64,000 nucleotides of DNA from Pseudonocardiales bacterium (GTDB lineage: Bacteria; Actinomycetota; Actinomycetes; Mycobacteriales; Pseudonocardiaceae), in NCBI GenBank assembly GCA_023252195.1, contig JAHEXI010000006.1, positions 1-64,000 on the forward strand. Reading direction: 5' to 3'. Shown here piece by piece: positions 37,677 through 48,574 of the stretch. The notes under the pieces were generated by a model. The model saw only the letters and a program-made list of their open reading frames with translations. It had not been told where the DNA came from and ran no database searches. Made by a program: the position numbers and the translations under genes. The stretch's first letter is position 1; each line of letters starts with the position of its first letter.

Positions 37677-38725
37677 GTGCCGTCGTGCTGCTCGTTGCGC
37701 TGTTGCTGCTAACCGGTAACGCGTTCTTCGTCGGCGCCGAGTTCGCCCTGATCAGCGCCCGGCGAGACCGGTTGGAGACGATGGCCAAGCGCGGTGTACA
37801 GCGGGCTGCCACGGTGATCCGCGCCGGGCAGCAGCTGCCGTTGATGCTGGCCGCGGCACAGCTCGGCATCACCATCAGCTCGCTAGGGCTCGGCTCGCTC
37901 GGTGAACCCGCCGTCGCCGTCCAGCTGGAGCGGCTGACCGATCCGCTCGGCGTCCCCGACGCAGTAACTCATACCGCCGCCTTCATCATCGCGCTGGGCA
38001 TCGTCACAGTGGCGCACATCCTGCTCGGAGAGATGGTGCCGAAGAACATCGCCATCGCGGGCCCAGAGCGCACAGCGCTGTGGATGGTGCCCCCGCTGGT
38101 CGCCTTCATGCGACTGACCCGACCGGTCATCGCGCTGTTCAGCCGGGTCGCACGGCTGGTGCTGCGTCTCTTTGGGGTGCAGCCTCGCGACGAGCTGGGC
38201 AGTGCCTACAGTCGCGAGGAACTCGCCAATCTGATCGCTGACTCCAGCCGGGAAGGGCTGCTGGACAGCCAAGAACAGCGCAGGTTGACCCAAACGTTGT
38301 CGACAACGCAGCGCAGCGTCGCCGACGTGCTCATCCCGATATCCGGGCTGACGACGGTTCCTGCCGAACCCACCTTGGGCGACATCGAGCGCGCGGTAGC
38401 CCAGACCGGTTTCTCTCGCTTCCCGCTTCGCGCCGAGAGCAAGATGGGCGATTCGCAGCTGGTGGGCTACCTGCACGTCAAAGACGTGCTCGGGTTGCTC
38501 GGCAAACCCCCGGACACACCGGTGCCCGCGGGAATCGCTCGTCCGCTACCTGATGTGGCGTCCACGGCCAAGCTCGGCGAGGCACTGGCGCTGCTGCGCC
38601 GCTCCGGTAGCCACCTCGCGCGGGTCATCGGGCCCGACGCGAGCACCGAAGGCGTCGTCGCATTGGAGGATCTAGTCGAGGAGTACGTCGGCACGGTTCG
38701 CGACGCGACCCACGTCCCGCGCTGA
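37673..38725 (+). CDS. Second CNNM-type membrane protein, lacking the CorC domain (Rv1841c-like)
   Basis: The protein has 350 residues. The DUF21 domain (residues about 1-190, LLTGNAFFVGAEFALISARR start) and a CBS pair (about 210-340, ending VVALEDLVEEYVGTV) are present. Unlike its upstream partner, it ends right after the CBS pair and has no CorC_HlyC domain. The ATG overlaps the stop of the upstream gene, so a heteromeric complex is plausible. Confidence 0.9.
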   Translation: MSAVVLLVALLLLTGNAFFVGAEFALISARRDRLETMAKRGVQRAATVIRAGQQLPLMLAAAQLGITISSLGLGSLGEPAVAVQLERLTDPLGVPDAVTHTAAFIIALGIVTVAHILLGEMVPKNIAIAGPERTALWMVPPLVAFMRLTRPVIALFSRVARLVLRLFGVQPRDELGSAYSREELANLIADSSREGLLDSQEQRRLTQTLSTTQRSVADVLIPISGLTTVPAEPTLGDIERAVAQTGFSRFPLRAESKMGDSQLVGYLHVKDVLGLLGKPPDTPVPAGIARPLPDVASTAKLGEALALLRRSGSHLARVIGPDASTEGVVALEDLVEEYVGTVRDATHVPR

Positions 38726-38782
38726 TACAACGTGATCTCCCGGGTACTGGCAGCACCACGAAGCTGCCCGACGCCGGTCCGG

Positions 38783-39760
38783 TCAGGCGGCGCCCCGCGA
38801 CCGTAGCTGGGTCTCGTCGTCGAACTGGTGCCAACGACGGGCGGCGGTGCGGCTCAGCCGAGTGAGGATGGTGAACCAGCGTGGCGGCGGACTCGTCCGA
38901 TGTCCCGGACTGGGACCGGGGTTTACCGTGGCCGGGAGCAGCCGGTTGACGCCGGTGAGCACCCGCAGGGTGGTGGCCGGGGCGAGGCCATGCAGTCGCA
39001 TGCCCAACTTCGCCGCCGGAGTGAGCACGACCTCGGGCCGCCCCCGCAGGGTGGCATCTACGAGCTTTCGGGCGGCGCGTTCGGCATTCATGGAAAGCAG
39101 CGGCAGGCTGTCCGCGGTCGCGAACCACCGGTACTCGGCGTCTCGATCGCCGGTGAACATGGCGTTACGAGGTGACCCGGTACGCATCAACCCCGGCACG
39201 CCGACGGTGACGGACACGCCCTCGCGCGCGACTTCGACTCGCAACCCCTCGGCGAATCCGACGGCGGCGTGCTTAGCCGCGCAGTAGGGCAGCAGGTGTG
39301 GGGCAGGCAGTTTGCCGCCCACCGAGGTGACGGCCAGGATCCGACCGCCGGTGCGGCGCAGCGCCGGGAGCGCGGCCAACACCGGATGCACCAGCCCCCA
39401 GAACATCACGTCCATCGCTTGTGCATAGTCGTTGGGCCGCATCGCCGCCGCAGGCCCAACCTGGATCAGCCCTGCGTTGCACACCAAGACGTCCAGCCGG
39501 CCGAACCGGGTCAGCGCCGCGTCGACTACCCGCCCTGCCTCGGCGGTCATGCCGATGTCCGCGGGCACGCCAAGTACTTCAATCCCGTGGCGCTCCAAGT
39601 CGGCGCGGGCGGCGTCGAGCCCGGCAGCCGATCGCGCACACAGCACCAGGTCGTGCCCGCGTACGGCAAGCTCGCGCGCGAGCAGGAAACCCAAACCGCG
39701 GCTGGCCCCGGTAACCAGCGCGACCGGGCGTCCTTCGGGCCTGCTGGTGTCCTTGCTCAT
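38783..39760 (-). CDS. Short-chain dehydrogenase/reductase
   Basis: The protein has 325 residues. It has the classic SDR cofactor motif TGASRGLG (18-25), the NAG structural motif VCNAGLIQVG, and the catalytic Ser...Tyr-x3-Lys (VTSVGG, then YCAAKHA). The C-terminal extension of about 90 residues after the Rossmann core is basic and typical of membrane-associated mycobacterial SDRs. The substrate is unknown. It is a separate transcription unit downstream of gcvP in the same direction, with a hairpin between them. Confidence 0.9.
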   Translation of the reverse strand: MSKDTSRPEGRPVALVTGASRGLGFLLARELAVRGHDLVLCARSAAGLDAARADLERHGIEVLGVPADIGMTAEAGRVVDAALTRFGRLDVLVCNAGLIQVGPAAAMRPNDYAQAMDVMFWGLVHPVLAALPALRRTGGRILAVTSVGGKLPAPHLLPYCAAKHAAVGFAEGLRVEVAREGVSVTVGVPGLMRTGSPRNAMFTGDRDAEYRWFATADSLPLLSMNAERAARKLVDATLRGRPEVVLTPAAKLGMRLHGLAPATTLRVLTGVNRLLPATVNPGPSPGHRTSPPPRWFTILTRLSRTAARRWHQFDDETQLRSRGAA

Positions 39761-39834
39761 CTCTCGGGATTACCCACTGTGCAGGGCGTGCATACCCGAG
39801 CCTGGTCACAACCTTCGATTGATAGACCGCGATT

Positions 39835-39884
39835 CGGCTCCGAATGGCGGCGTCGGGCACTTGCTAGGCCGCCATTCGGAGCCG
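39835..39884. terminator. Hairpin with 17-bp arms downstream of gcvP
   Basis: CGGCTCCGAATGGCGGC (39835-39851) pairs perfectly with 39868-39884 around a 16-base loop. The core ATTCGGCTCCGAAT is shared with the repeats at 28065 and 28109. It lies 24 bases after the gcvP stop codon and is probably its terminator. Confidence 0.75.
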
Positions 39885-39907
39885 ATCTGCGTAGGCGCTC
39901 GGCGCGC

Positions 39908-42823
<2,916 letters not shown>

Positions 42824-42961
42824 TGCGAAGGTTCGCTCCTTCGACGCCAGGGCAACGACGGTATCCGGCACGGGCTTGGCGACCACTCACCTACCGTACC
42901 TGTGGAGTATTTCGACCTTTGCGCTCCCGGCACCCGCTGTGACCGGCTACACAGCTGCGCT

Positions 42962-43630
42962 TCAGCTGATTCGACGCGTCCGTCGACGCTTGGTCAGCTC
43001 GTCCTCTGGAGCTGTCGCGACGTGCCCACCGTCGGCGCGTTCCGGGGGGAACTGCCTGATCGATCCTGCGATCTCCTTCATCGCACCGCTGACGGCGATG
43101 CCGAATACGCCTTGGCCGCCCTGCAACAGATCCACCACTTCCTCGGGGGAAGTGCACTCGTAGACCGTGGTGCCATCGCTGAACAGCGTGATCCGTGCCA
43201 AGTCGCGAACTCCGCGGCGGCGCAGGTGCTCGACGGCCACCCGGATGTTCTGCAGCGAGACACCGGTGTCCAGCAGCCGCTTGACCACTTTGAGCACCAG
43301 GATGTCTTTGAACGAGTACAGCCGTTGGCTGCCGGATCCGGAGGCGCCGCGAATCGAGGGCACAACCAGGTTCGTCCGTGCCCAGTAGTCCAGCTGACGG
43401 TAGGTGATCCCGGCGATCTGGCAGGCCGCTGGACCTCGATAGCCGAGCAGTTGGTCGGTCAAGCCATGCGGATCAGCCAGAACGGAATCGGGGAACAGGG
43501 TGCCTTGCGCCGCAGGCTCGCCCGCTGCGCCCTGCGGTCCATCGACCACCCATGCCTCCCACGCCTTGCGTCGGTAGCTCGTGAGCCACGCGGGCCGTGA
43601 CGGATCCTGCGGCCGTTCGGGGCGAACCAC
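42962..43630 (-). CDS. MerR-family regulator (Rv1830-like)
   Basis: The protein has 222 residues from the GTG at 43630; the first 30 or so residues are poorly conserved and the true start may be further in. Residues about 70-140 form a MerR helix-turn-helix (ACQIAGITYRQLDYWARTNL, RLYSFKDILVLKVVKRLLDT, GVSLQNIRVAVEHLRRRGV). The C-terminal domain (YECTSPEEVVDLLQGGQGVF) is shared with the mycobacterial orthologue beside gcvB. No metal-binding Cys set is seen. It is placed directly upstream of gcvP and could regulate it. Confidence 0.85.
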   Translation of the reverse strand: MVRPERPQDPSRPAWLTSYRRKAWEAWVVDGPQGAAGEPAAQGTLFPDSVLADPHGLTDQLLGYRGPAACQIAGITYRQLDYWARTNLVVPSIRGASGSGSQRLYSFKDILVLKVVKRLLDTGVSLQNIRVAVEHLRRRGVRDLARITLFSDGTTVYECTSPEEVVDLLQGGQGVFGIAVSGAMKEIAGSIRQFPPERADGGHVATAPEDELTKRRRTRRIS

Positions 43631-43759
43631 ACTGGCCCAACTTGCTGTGAGGGTCGACGGTAGGCGTCGACGGGTGGTGGGTCAATGCGACGCGCGGAGT
43701 CTCACCGTCAACCTCAACTTAAGGGTAGCGCCCAGCAGACGTCCGCTCCGCGTCAGCTG

Positions 43760-44233
43760 TCATGTATCCGCTCCGCGGAAGTCCTCCGGGGACACCGAGT
43801 CGAGGAACTCCCGGAATTTTTCGACCTCGTTCTCCTGCTCATCAGGGATGATCAGGCCAGCCTCGGAGAGCACCGACTCCTCGACGTGGATTGGCACCCC
43901 AACCCGCAGCGCTAGGGCGACCGAGTCGCTGGGCCGAGCGGAAACCCGCACGTTGCCGTCGAAGACCAGCTCGGCGAAGAAGGTGCCCTCTTGCAGTTCG
44001 GTGATCCGAACCTGCTTCAACTCCCTGCCCAGCGCGCTGATCACATCTTTGAGTAGGTCGTGAGTCATGGGTCGGGCCGGTTGCACTCCCTGCTGCTCCA
44101 AGGCGATGGCAGTCGCCTCCCCCGAACCGATCCAGATCGGCAGGTAGCGCTCACCCTCGGTCTCCCGAAGTAACAGGATCGGCTGGTTCGCTGGCAACTC
44201 CACCCGGACCCCGACGACACGCATCTCGCTCAT
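43760..44233 (-). CDS. Bifunctional nuclease family protein (DUF151, Rv1829-like)
   Basis: The ATG at 44233 gives 157 residues. It contains the DUF151 core MRVVGVRVELPANQPILLLR, RYLPIWIGSGEATAIALEQQ, TFFAELVFDG and SARPSDSVALALRVGVPIHV. The family includes plant and bacterial proteins with reported RNase and DNase activity. It sits between two MerR genes as in mycobacteria. The frame is open upstream to 44338 without conservation. Confidence 0.9.
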   Translation of the reverse strand: MSEMRVVGVRVELPANQPILLLRETEGERYLPIWIGSGEATAIALEQQGVQPARPMTHDLLKDVISALGRELKQVRITELQEGTFFAELVFDGNVRVSARPSDSVALALRVGVPIHVEESVLSEAGLIIPDEQENEVEKFREFLDSVSPEDFRGADT

Positions 44234-44413
44234 CGCGTTGCGCCTCCCTCCCGCCGCACCCTGCGGTCCGGGTGCCTCGAGGATCGTCGTGCTCGGCGGT
44301 GGATTTGGGTACCGGCCGTTCTCTGCCAGCCCAGTCAAGTCTCCACCATCGCTACTCTAAGACGCTACACGCGGCACCCTCCCGATGCCGAGTCCCGCAG
44401 CAATCCAATTCGG

Positions 44414-45142
44414 TCAGTTCCCGATGACGCCACGCAGCCCGATCTTCACAAGGAGCGCATGCAGCCGCAATGACAGCACCGCCAACTCCCGAACCACCTC
44501 GTCGGCGCGAGCTCGCGCGTCGGGATCTCGCTGCCGGCTCATCGGAGTGACGATCTGCGCCAGCAGGCCCACCTCCCGGTCAGCCGATGCACGGAAGGAG
44601 CGTAGGTGCCGCGGTTCGAGCCCGAAGTCGGTCATCGCCCGGGCGGTCTTTGCCACTAACACCGCATCGGTGTCGTAAAAGCCGGCTGAACCCGGCCGAA
44701 CCAGACCGAACTGCTCGAGCTCGGTCAGCGCCGCGCGTCCGATGCCGGCGACGGCGAGCAACTCCTCCTGGGTGACACGCGTGGTATCGACGGTGTCGAG
44801 GTTCTCCGACCAGGCCGGGGCCGACCGTGGCCAGCTCACCTCAGAGTGTCTTTCAGACAGACTCTCAGGGCCACCGCGGTCCAACGAGTCAAGGTGCTCT
44901 TTGATGACCCTCAACGGGAGGTAATGGTCGCGCTGGGCAGCGAGTACGTAGCGCAGCCGTTGCACGTCCGCCGGCGAGAACTGCCGGTAGCCAGCAGCGC
45001 TTCGTTCCGGCTGGACGAGCCCCTCGGACTCCAGAAACCTGATCTTCGAGATGGTGACGTCGGGAAAGTCCGTCCGTAGCTGCGCGAGTACTGACCCGAT
45101 GCTCGCCCCGGCGAGATCCCCGGAGCGGCCCGGAGCTGTCAC
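44414..45142 (-). CDS. ftsR: FtsR-like MerR-family regulator (Rv1828-like)
   Basis: The protein has 242 residues. Helix-turn-helix residues about 13-75 (ASIGSVLAQLRTDFPDVTIS, KIRFLESEGLVQPERSAAGY, RQFSPADVQRLRYVLAAQRD) match the actinobacterial FtsR group, which in Corynebacterium activates ftsZ. A long C-terminal effector domain follows. The GTG at 45142 overlaps the garA stop codon (GTGA), so the two are translationally coupled. Confidence 0.9.
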   Translation of the reverse strand: MTAPGRSGDLAGASIGSVLAQLRTDFPDVTISKIRFLESEGLVQPERSAAGYRQFSPADVQRLRYVLAAQRDHYLPLRVIKEHLDSLDRGGPESLSERHSEVSWPRSAPAWSENLDTVDTTRVTQEELLAVAGIGRAALTELEQFGLVRPGSAGFYDTDAVLVAKTARAMTDFGLEPRHLRSFRASADREVGLLAQIVTPMSRQRDPDARARADEVVRELAVLSLRLHALLVKIGLRGVIGN

Positions 45143-45609
45143 CGGGACCCCTGGTCAGCCCCTCGGTCCCCGGCGCGCGGACCGGTCAAGAACACCAGCC
45201 GGAACTTGCCGATCTGCACCTCATCACCACTGGCCAGCAGAGCGGTGTCCACCGGCTCGCGGTTGACGTAGGTGCCGTTGAGGCTGCCGACGTCCACCAC
45301 CACGAACTCGCCGCCCTCGCGACGGAACTCGGCGTGCCGGCGAGAAACCGTGACGTCATCAAGGAAGATGTCGCTTTCCGGATGCCGGCCTGCGCTCGTA
45401 GTGGACCGGTCGAGAAGGAACCGCGAACCGGCGTTAGGGCCACGCTTGACCACCAACAGAGCCGAGCCGGCAGACAATGCATCGAGGCCGGCAACTGGCG
45501 GCGCCGGTGCCTCGACACCCTCGACCTCGGCGAGGAAGTCCGCCCGGAACGTCGATGTCTGCTCCGGGCCCCGCTCCGGTGGTACACCGGGCCCGTCGTT
45601 GGTGCTCAC
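45139..45609 (-). CDS. garA: GarA/OdhI-type FHA-domain regulator
   Basis: The protein has 156 residues. The FHA domain (about residues 52-145) is almost identical in key segments to GarA: SALLVVKRGPNAGSRFLLDR, AGRHPESDIFLDDVTVSRRH, VVDVGSLNGTYVNREPVD. In mycobacteria GarA inhibits 2-oxoglutarate dehydrogenase and GDH and activates glutamate synthase, switched by phosphorylation of two adjacent Thr in ETTS. Here the motif is EQTS (residues 16-19): the position equivalent to the PknB site is Thr18, but the PknG site is Gln17. It is in one operon with ftsR and downstream of gcvH. Confidence 0.93.
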   Translation of the reverse strand: MSTNDGPGVPPERGPEQTSTFRADFLAEVEGVEAPAPPVAGLDALSAGSALLVVKRGPNAGSRFLLDRSTTSAGRHPESDIFLDDVTVSRRHAEFRREGGEFVVVDVGSLNGTYVNREPVDTALLASGDEVQIGKFRLVFLTGPRAGDRGADQGSR

Positions 45610-45687
45610 GCTGGGCTCTCCTCACGGGGTGGTCGTCGTTGATCGGATCACAACCTATCGTGCCACCCGCAGGCCTGAGGACGGAGG

Positions 45688-46074
45688 TCAGCTGTCCTCC
45701 TCGATGAGGATGCGGTAGTCCTCGGCATCCATCAGTGAGTCCGTCGCTGATCGCTCCGCCAGCTTGACTTCGATCATCCAGCCCACCCCGTAGGGGTCTG
45801 AGTTAACCAGTTCAGGATTGTCCTGCAGAGCATCGTTGCAGGAGATGACCTCACCCGCGACCGGCGCGAAGAGCTCCGACACACTCTTGGTCGACTCTAC
45901 CTCGCCGACCGGTTCTCCTGGCGTCACCGAATCCCCGACTGGCGGCAACTGCACGTAAACGACGTCTCCGAGTTGCCGCTGCGCATAGTCGGTGATGCCG
46001 ATCCGCACCGTGCCGTCCGCGCCGGCTAGCACCCACTCGTGCTGCGGGGTGTACCGCAGCTCCTTGGGGACCAC
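45688..46074 (-). CDS. gcvH: Glycine cleavage system H protein
   Basis: The GTG at 46074 is preceded at six bases by GGAGGAG and gives about 128 residues; an ATG at 46101 adds nine residues but has no ribosome binding site. The lipoyl-attachment Lys is in GEVESTKSVSELFAP. Other conserved parts are LRYTPQHEWV, GITDYAQRQLGDVVYVQLPP and NSDPYGVGWMIEVKL. It shuttles the aminomethyl group between the P- and T-proteins. The T-protein gene is not in this window. Confidence 0.95.
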   Translation of the reverse strand: MVPKELRYTPQHEWVLAGADGTVRIGITDYAQRQLGDVVYVQLPPVGDSVTPGEPVGEVESTKSVSELFAPVAGEVISCNDALQDNPELVNSDPYGVGWMIEVKLAERSATDSLMDAEDYRILIEEDS

Positions 46075-46106
46075 AGCGGGCTCCTCCACATCATCCCCCA
46101 TTCATT

Positions 46107-46730
46107 TCAACCGGTGGCAGCCCTCGCTGCGCGCACCGTCAGCCGAACTTGAAGTAAGTACAGGACTCCCGACCAGACGTACAGCCCACCGCCCCATCCG
46201 GTGAAGGCCACCGCGAACGCCTGAGCCACCGCGCCCACCCAACCATGCGCGTCGTGGGCGAGCAGCAGGAATGGAAAGGCATAGAGCAGGCAGAGAGTCG
46301 CTGCCTTGCCCACGTAGTGCACCGGCAGCGGACCGTAGCCGTAGTGCCGCAGCACGGGCAGACTCAACAGGAGCACCACGTCTCGGCCGAGCAGCACCGC
46401 TATCACCCACCACGGTAGGACGTCCCGTATACCGAACGCGAGCAGTGTGCTCAGCGTGTACAGCCGGTCGACCGCAGGATCAAGCAACGCGCCCAGCTTG
46501 CTGGACTGGTTCAGCCATCGGGCGAGTTTGCCGTCCAACCAGTCGGTGAGACCCGACAGGGCTAGCACGAGCACCGCGAGCAGGTCATCGTGCGGGCCCA
46601 GCAGCAGCCACAGGAACAGCGGGACACCCGCCAGCCGGAGCAAGCTGAGTACGTTGGGCACGGTAAGCAGCCGGTCTGCCGGATCCGGTGGAGGTTGGCT
46701 CGGGCGCCCGGCGCTGGGCTGGCGCTGCAT
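46107..46730 (-). CDS. CDP-alcohol phosphatidyltransferase (PgsA-like)
   Basis: The protein has 207 residues with five or six membrane helices. The complete family motif D-x2-DG-x2-AR-x8-G-x3-D-x3-D is visible in LTDWLDGKLARWLNQSSKLG followed by ALLDPAVD. It transfers a phosphatidyl group from CDP-diacylglycerol to an alcohol in the membrane. By position (Rv1822-like) it may be a phosphatidylglycerophosphate or cardiolipin synthase. It is immediately upstream of gcvH in the same direction. Confidence 0.9.
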   Translation of the reverse strand: MQRQPSAGRPSQPPPDPADRLLTVPNVLSLLRLAGVPLFLWLLLGPHDDLLAVLVLALSGLTDWLDGKLARWLNQSSKLGALLDPAVDRLYTLSTLLAFGIRDVLPWWVIAVLLGRDVVLLLSLPVLRHYGYGPLPVHYVGKAATLCLLYAFPFLLLAHDAHGWVGAVAQAFAVAFTGWGGGLYVWSGVLYLLQVRLTVRAARAATG

Positions 46731-46871
46731 GCTAGCTACTTTTGCATACGCCGGGTTCTCAGCTCGCCAACATCGAATCTCTTCCGCAGTGGAGGACTGG
46801 AAGTCGTCAGATCGCTAGCTGTTCGACAGCGATCATGGCGTGCGGCACGCCGTTCGCACCGAGGAGGCTCA

Positions 46872-46939
46872 AGATCGCCGGTAGTGAGCGCCAACCGTGC
46901 AGGATCGCACTGCCATCACTCAGTTGCGGCGATCATGGC
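46872..46939 (+). repeat. 68-bp structured intergenic repeat, copy 2
   Basis: This copy shares 58 of 68 bases with 20818-20885. Relative to the gene ending at 46974 (minus strand) it is downstream in the same orientation as copy 1 is to its own gene. The outer stem is GATCGCC with GGCGATC (all Watson-Crick here), with the inner stem AGTGA with TCACT and the loop CCTGCACGGTT. The distance from the stop codon is 34 bases. Confidence 0.75.
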
Positions 46940-46973
46940 ACGTACCATCGCCCCGAGGGGCCGCCTCGATCCA

Positions 46974-47756
46974 TCAGAAGTTGGTATGCGCTAGCCAGTG
47001 CTCCAGTACGCTGGCGTCGCCGAGCACGTCGATGGGTGCCTCGTTGGGTGGGACGCGGCGCATCAGCACTAGTAGCAGGTACAGCACCGGACCCCGCACC
47101 GCGACATCGCCTTTGGTGTGGCCGTGCTCCCAGACCGGACCCGACGGCGTCCGGCGCACGATCCACTCCCCCGCCTCGCCAAGCCCAGGGTCGGTGGAAT
47201 GCAGGTGCAGGATCTGGCCTTGTCCGCGTAGCTCGGCGAGCTCTGGGCGGTGCTCCACGGCTTGCGGCCTGCTGAGGAAACCCAGCCATTCCGAGATCGC
47301 ATCAGCGGCGAGATCAGCCTCCAGGGTGAACTCGCGACCCAGCGCGAGCTCGGCGTCGGCACGGTGCACCGCGGTCTCATGCGCCATCCGTCGGCCCCAG
47401 AAACCGACGCTGTGGTCATCGGCCCAGCTCCACACGGGCGTCCGCGGGTCAGCCGCCCGAATCGCGTCCACCAACGCGCCAGCACCATCGCGCAACCAGG
47501 CGGCCAGCTTGTCGGCGTCCGCGGGTGCCGCGGTCGCGGTCAGCTCGCTGCGGTCGGGTGGGGTGGTGGTCGGTCGACTAACGATCGCGGTGGCCCACCG
47601 GTGGGTCTGCCCGAGATGCTCGGTGAGCTGGTACAATGTCCAGTCCGGGCAGGTCGCCACCCGCTGCTGCAGATCGGCGCCGACCAGCGCCTCAGCGAAC
47701 AGCGCCGACTGCGCAGCCAGCGCGTCGAGATATCGGTCCTCGCTCAGCGGAGCCAT
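46974..47756 (-). CDS. Mycothiol-dependent maleylpyruvate isomerase-like (DinB-fold) protein
   Basis: The ATG at 47756 gives 260 residues. The N-terminal DinB-like four-helix domain (RYLDALAAQSALFAEALVGA, VATCPDWTLYQLTEHLGQTH, WGRRMAHETAVHRADAELAL) carries the His residues that bind a metal in this TIGR03083 family. The C-terminal domain is less conserved. Such proteins are thought to be mycothiol-S-transferases or isomerases, consistent with an actinobacterial host. Specificity is unknown. Confidence 0.85.
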   Translation of the reverse strand: MAPLSEDRYLDALAAQSALFAEALVGADLQQRVATCPDWTLYQLTEHLGQTHRWATAIVSRPTTTPPDRSELTATAAPADADKLAAWLRDGAGALVDAIRAADPRTPVWSWADDHSVGFWGRRMAHETAVHRADAELALGREFTLEADLAADAISEWLGFLSRPQAVEHRPELAELRGQGQILHLHSTDPGLGEAGEWIVRRTPSGPVWEHGHTKGDVAVRGPVLYLLLVLMRRVPPNEAPIDVLGDASVLEHWLAHTNF

Positions 47757-47878
47757 CGAATTGCCCTCCCCGTAGTCGTTTGTCGCGGGTCCTGGCGAGT
47801 GGTCGTCGGGGACTCGCAAGCAGAGCACTTGTTACCTTGGTAGTGCGGCGCTGCACCAGGTGGTGTGCACTGTGCTCT

Positions 47879-48574
47879 ATGGCCTCGCATTCTGCCTCGC
47901 ATCCGCAAGACCCCGTCCAGCGCGCGCTCGGTGGCGGCTGGGGCACCTTTCTCGCGGCGGCAGCGCGGTCTCCTCGCGATGTCGGCACCCTGCTGCCCTC
48001 CGGTCCTGAGCTGGCCCAGCGGCTGGCCGCTGTGGTGGCTGGAACCGGCCACGCTGGGCGTCCCGCGGTCGTAGTAGAGGTCGGTGCGGGTGGCGGGGCG
48101 GTCACCACGGCGATCGTCCGGGAGGCCGACCATGACGCGGTGGTGATCGCGGTCGAGAAGGACCCCGGGCTCGCCGACCGGTTGCGGTCCCGCCAGCTCG
48201 GGGTGCGAGTGGTCACCGCGGATGCCGCCACGCTTCCGGCCATCCTCGCCGACCACGGCGTAGACCGCGCCGATGTGATCGTCTCGGTGCTGCCGTGGAC
48301 CCTGTTCGGACCGCGGCAACAGCGCGAGTTCTTGACGATCTTTGCCGCTGCGCTGCAGCCCGACGGGGTGTTCACCGCCGCCGCTTACAGCGTGGGCTAC
48401 TGGACAGCCGCTGCGCGCAGGTTTCGCAGCGAGCTGGAGCGCACCTTCGGTGAGGTGCTGCCCACCCGCACGCTCTGGCGGCACCTGCCGCCAGCCATGA
48501 CCTATGTCTGTCGGCACCCGATCGTAACCCGCCCGGTCATAACCGACGGCATCACCGCGGATCCGAATCGATGA
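47879..48574 (+). CDS. SAM-dependent methyltransferase, phospholipid N-methyltransferase type
   Basis: About 231 residues from the ATG at 47879. Motif I is visible as PAVVVEVGAGGGAVTTAIVR, then VIAVEKDPGLADRLR. The central SVLPWTLFGPRQQREFLTIF resembles PmtA-type and rRNA-dimethylase-like enzymes. The LWRHLPPAMTYVCRH C-terminus is common in phosphatidylethanolamine methyltransferases. The 3' end overlaps the convergent kinase gene by 23 bases. Confidence 0.82.
   Translation: MASHSASHPQDPVQRALGGGWGTFLAAAARSPRDVGTLLPSGPELAQRLAAVVAGTGHAGRPAVVVEVGAGGGAVTTAIVREADHDAVVIAVEKDPGLADRLRSRQLGVRVVTADAATLPAILADHGVDRADVIVSVLPWTLFGPRQQREFLTIFAAALQPDGVFTAAAYSVGYWTAAARRFRSELERTFGEVLPTRTLWRHLPPAMTYVCRHPIVTRPVITDGITADPNR

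Noticed and set aside
42824-42961. Glycine riboswitch upstream of gcvP
   Set aside because: The interval is short and I could not find the paired aptamer cores; the upstream region is mostly the end of the MerR gene.
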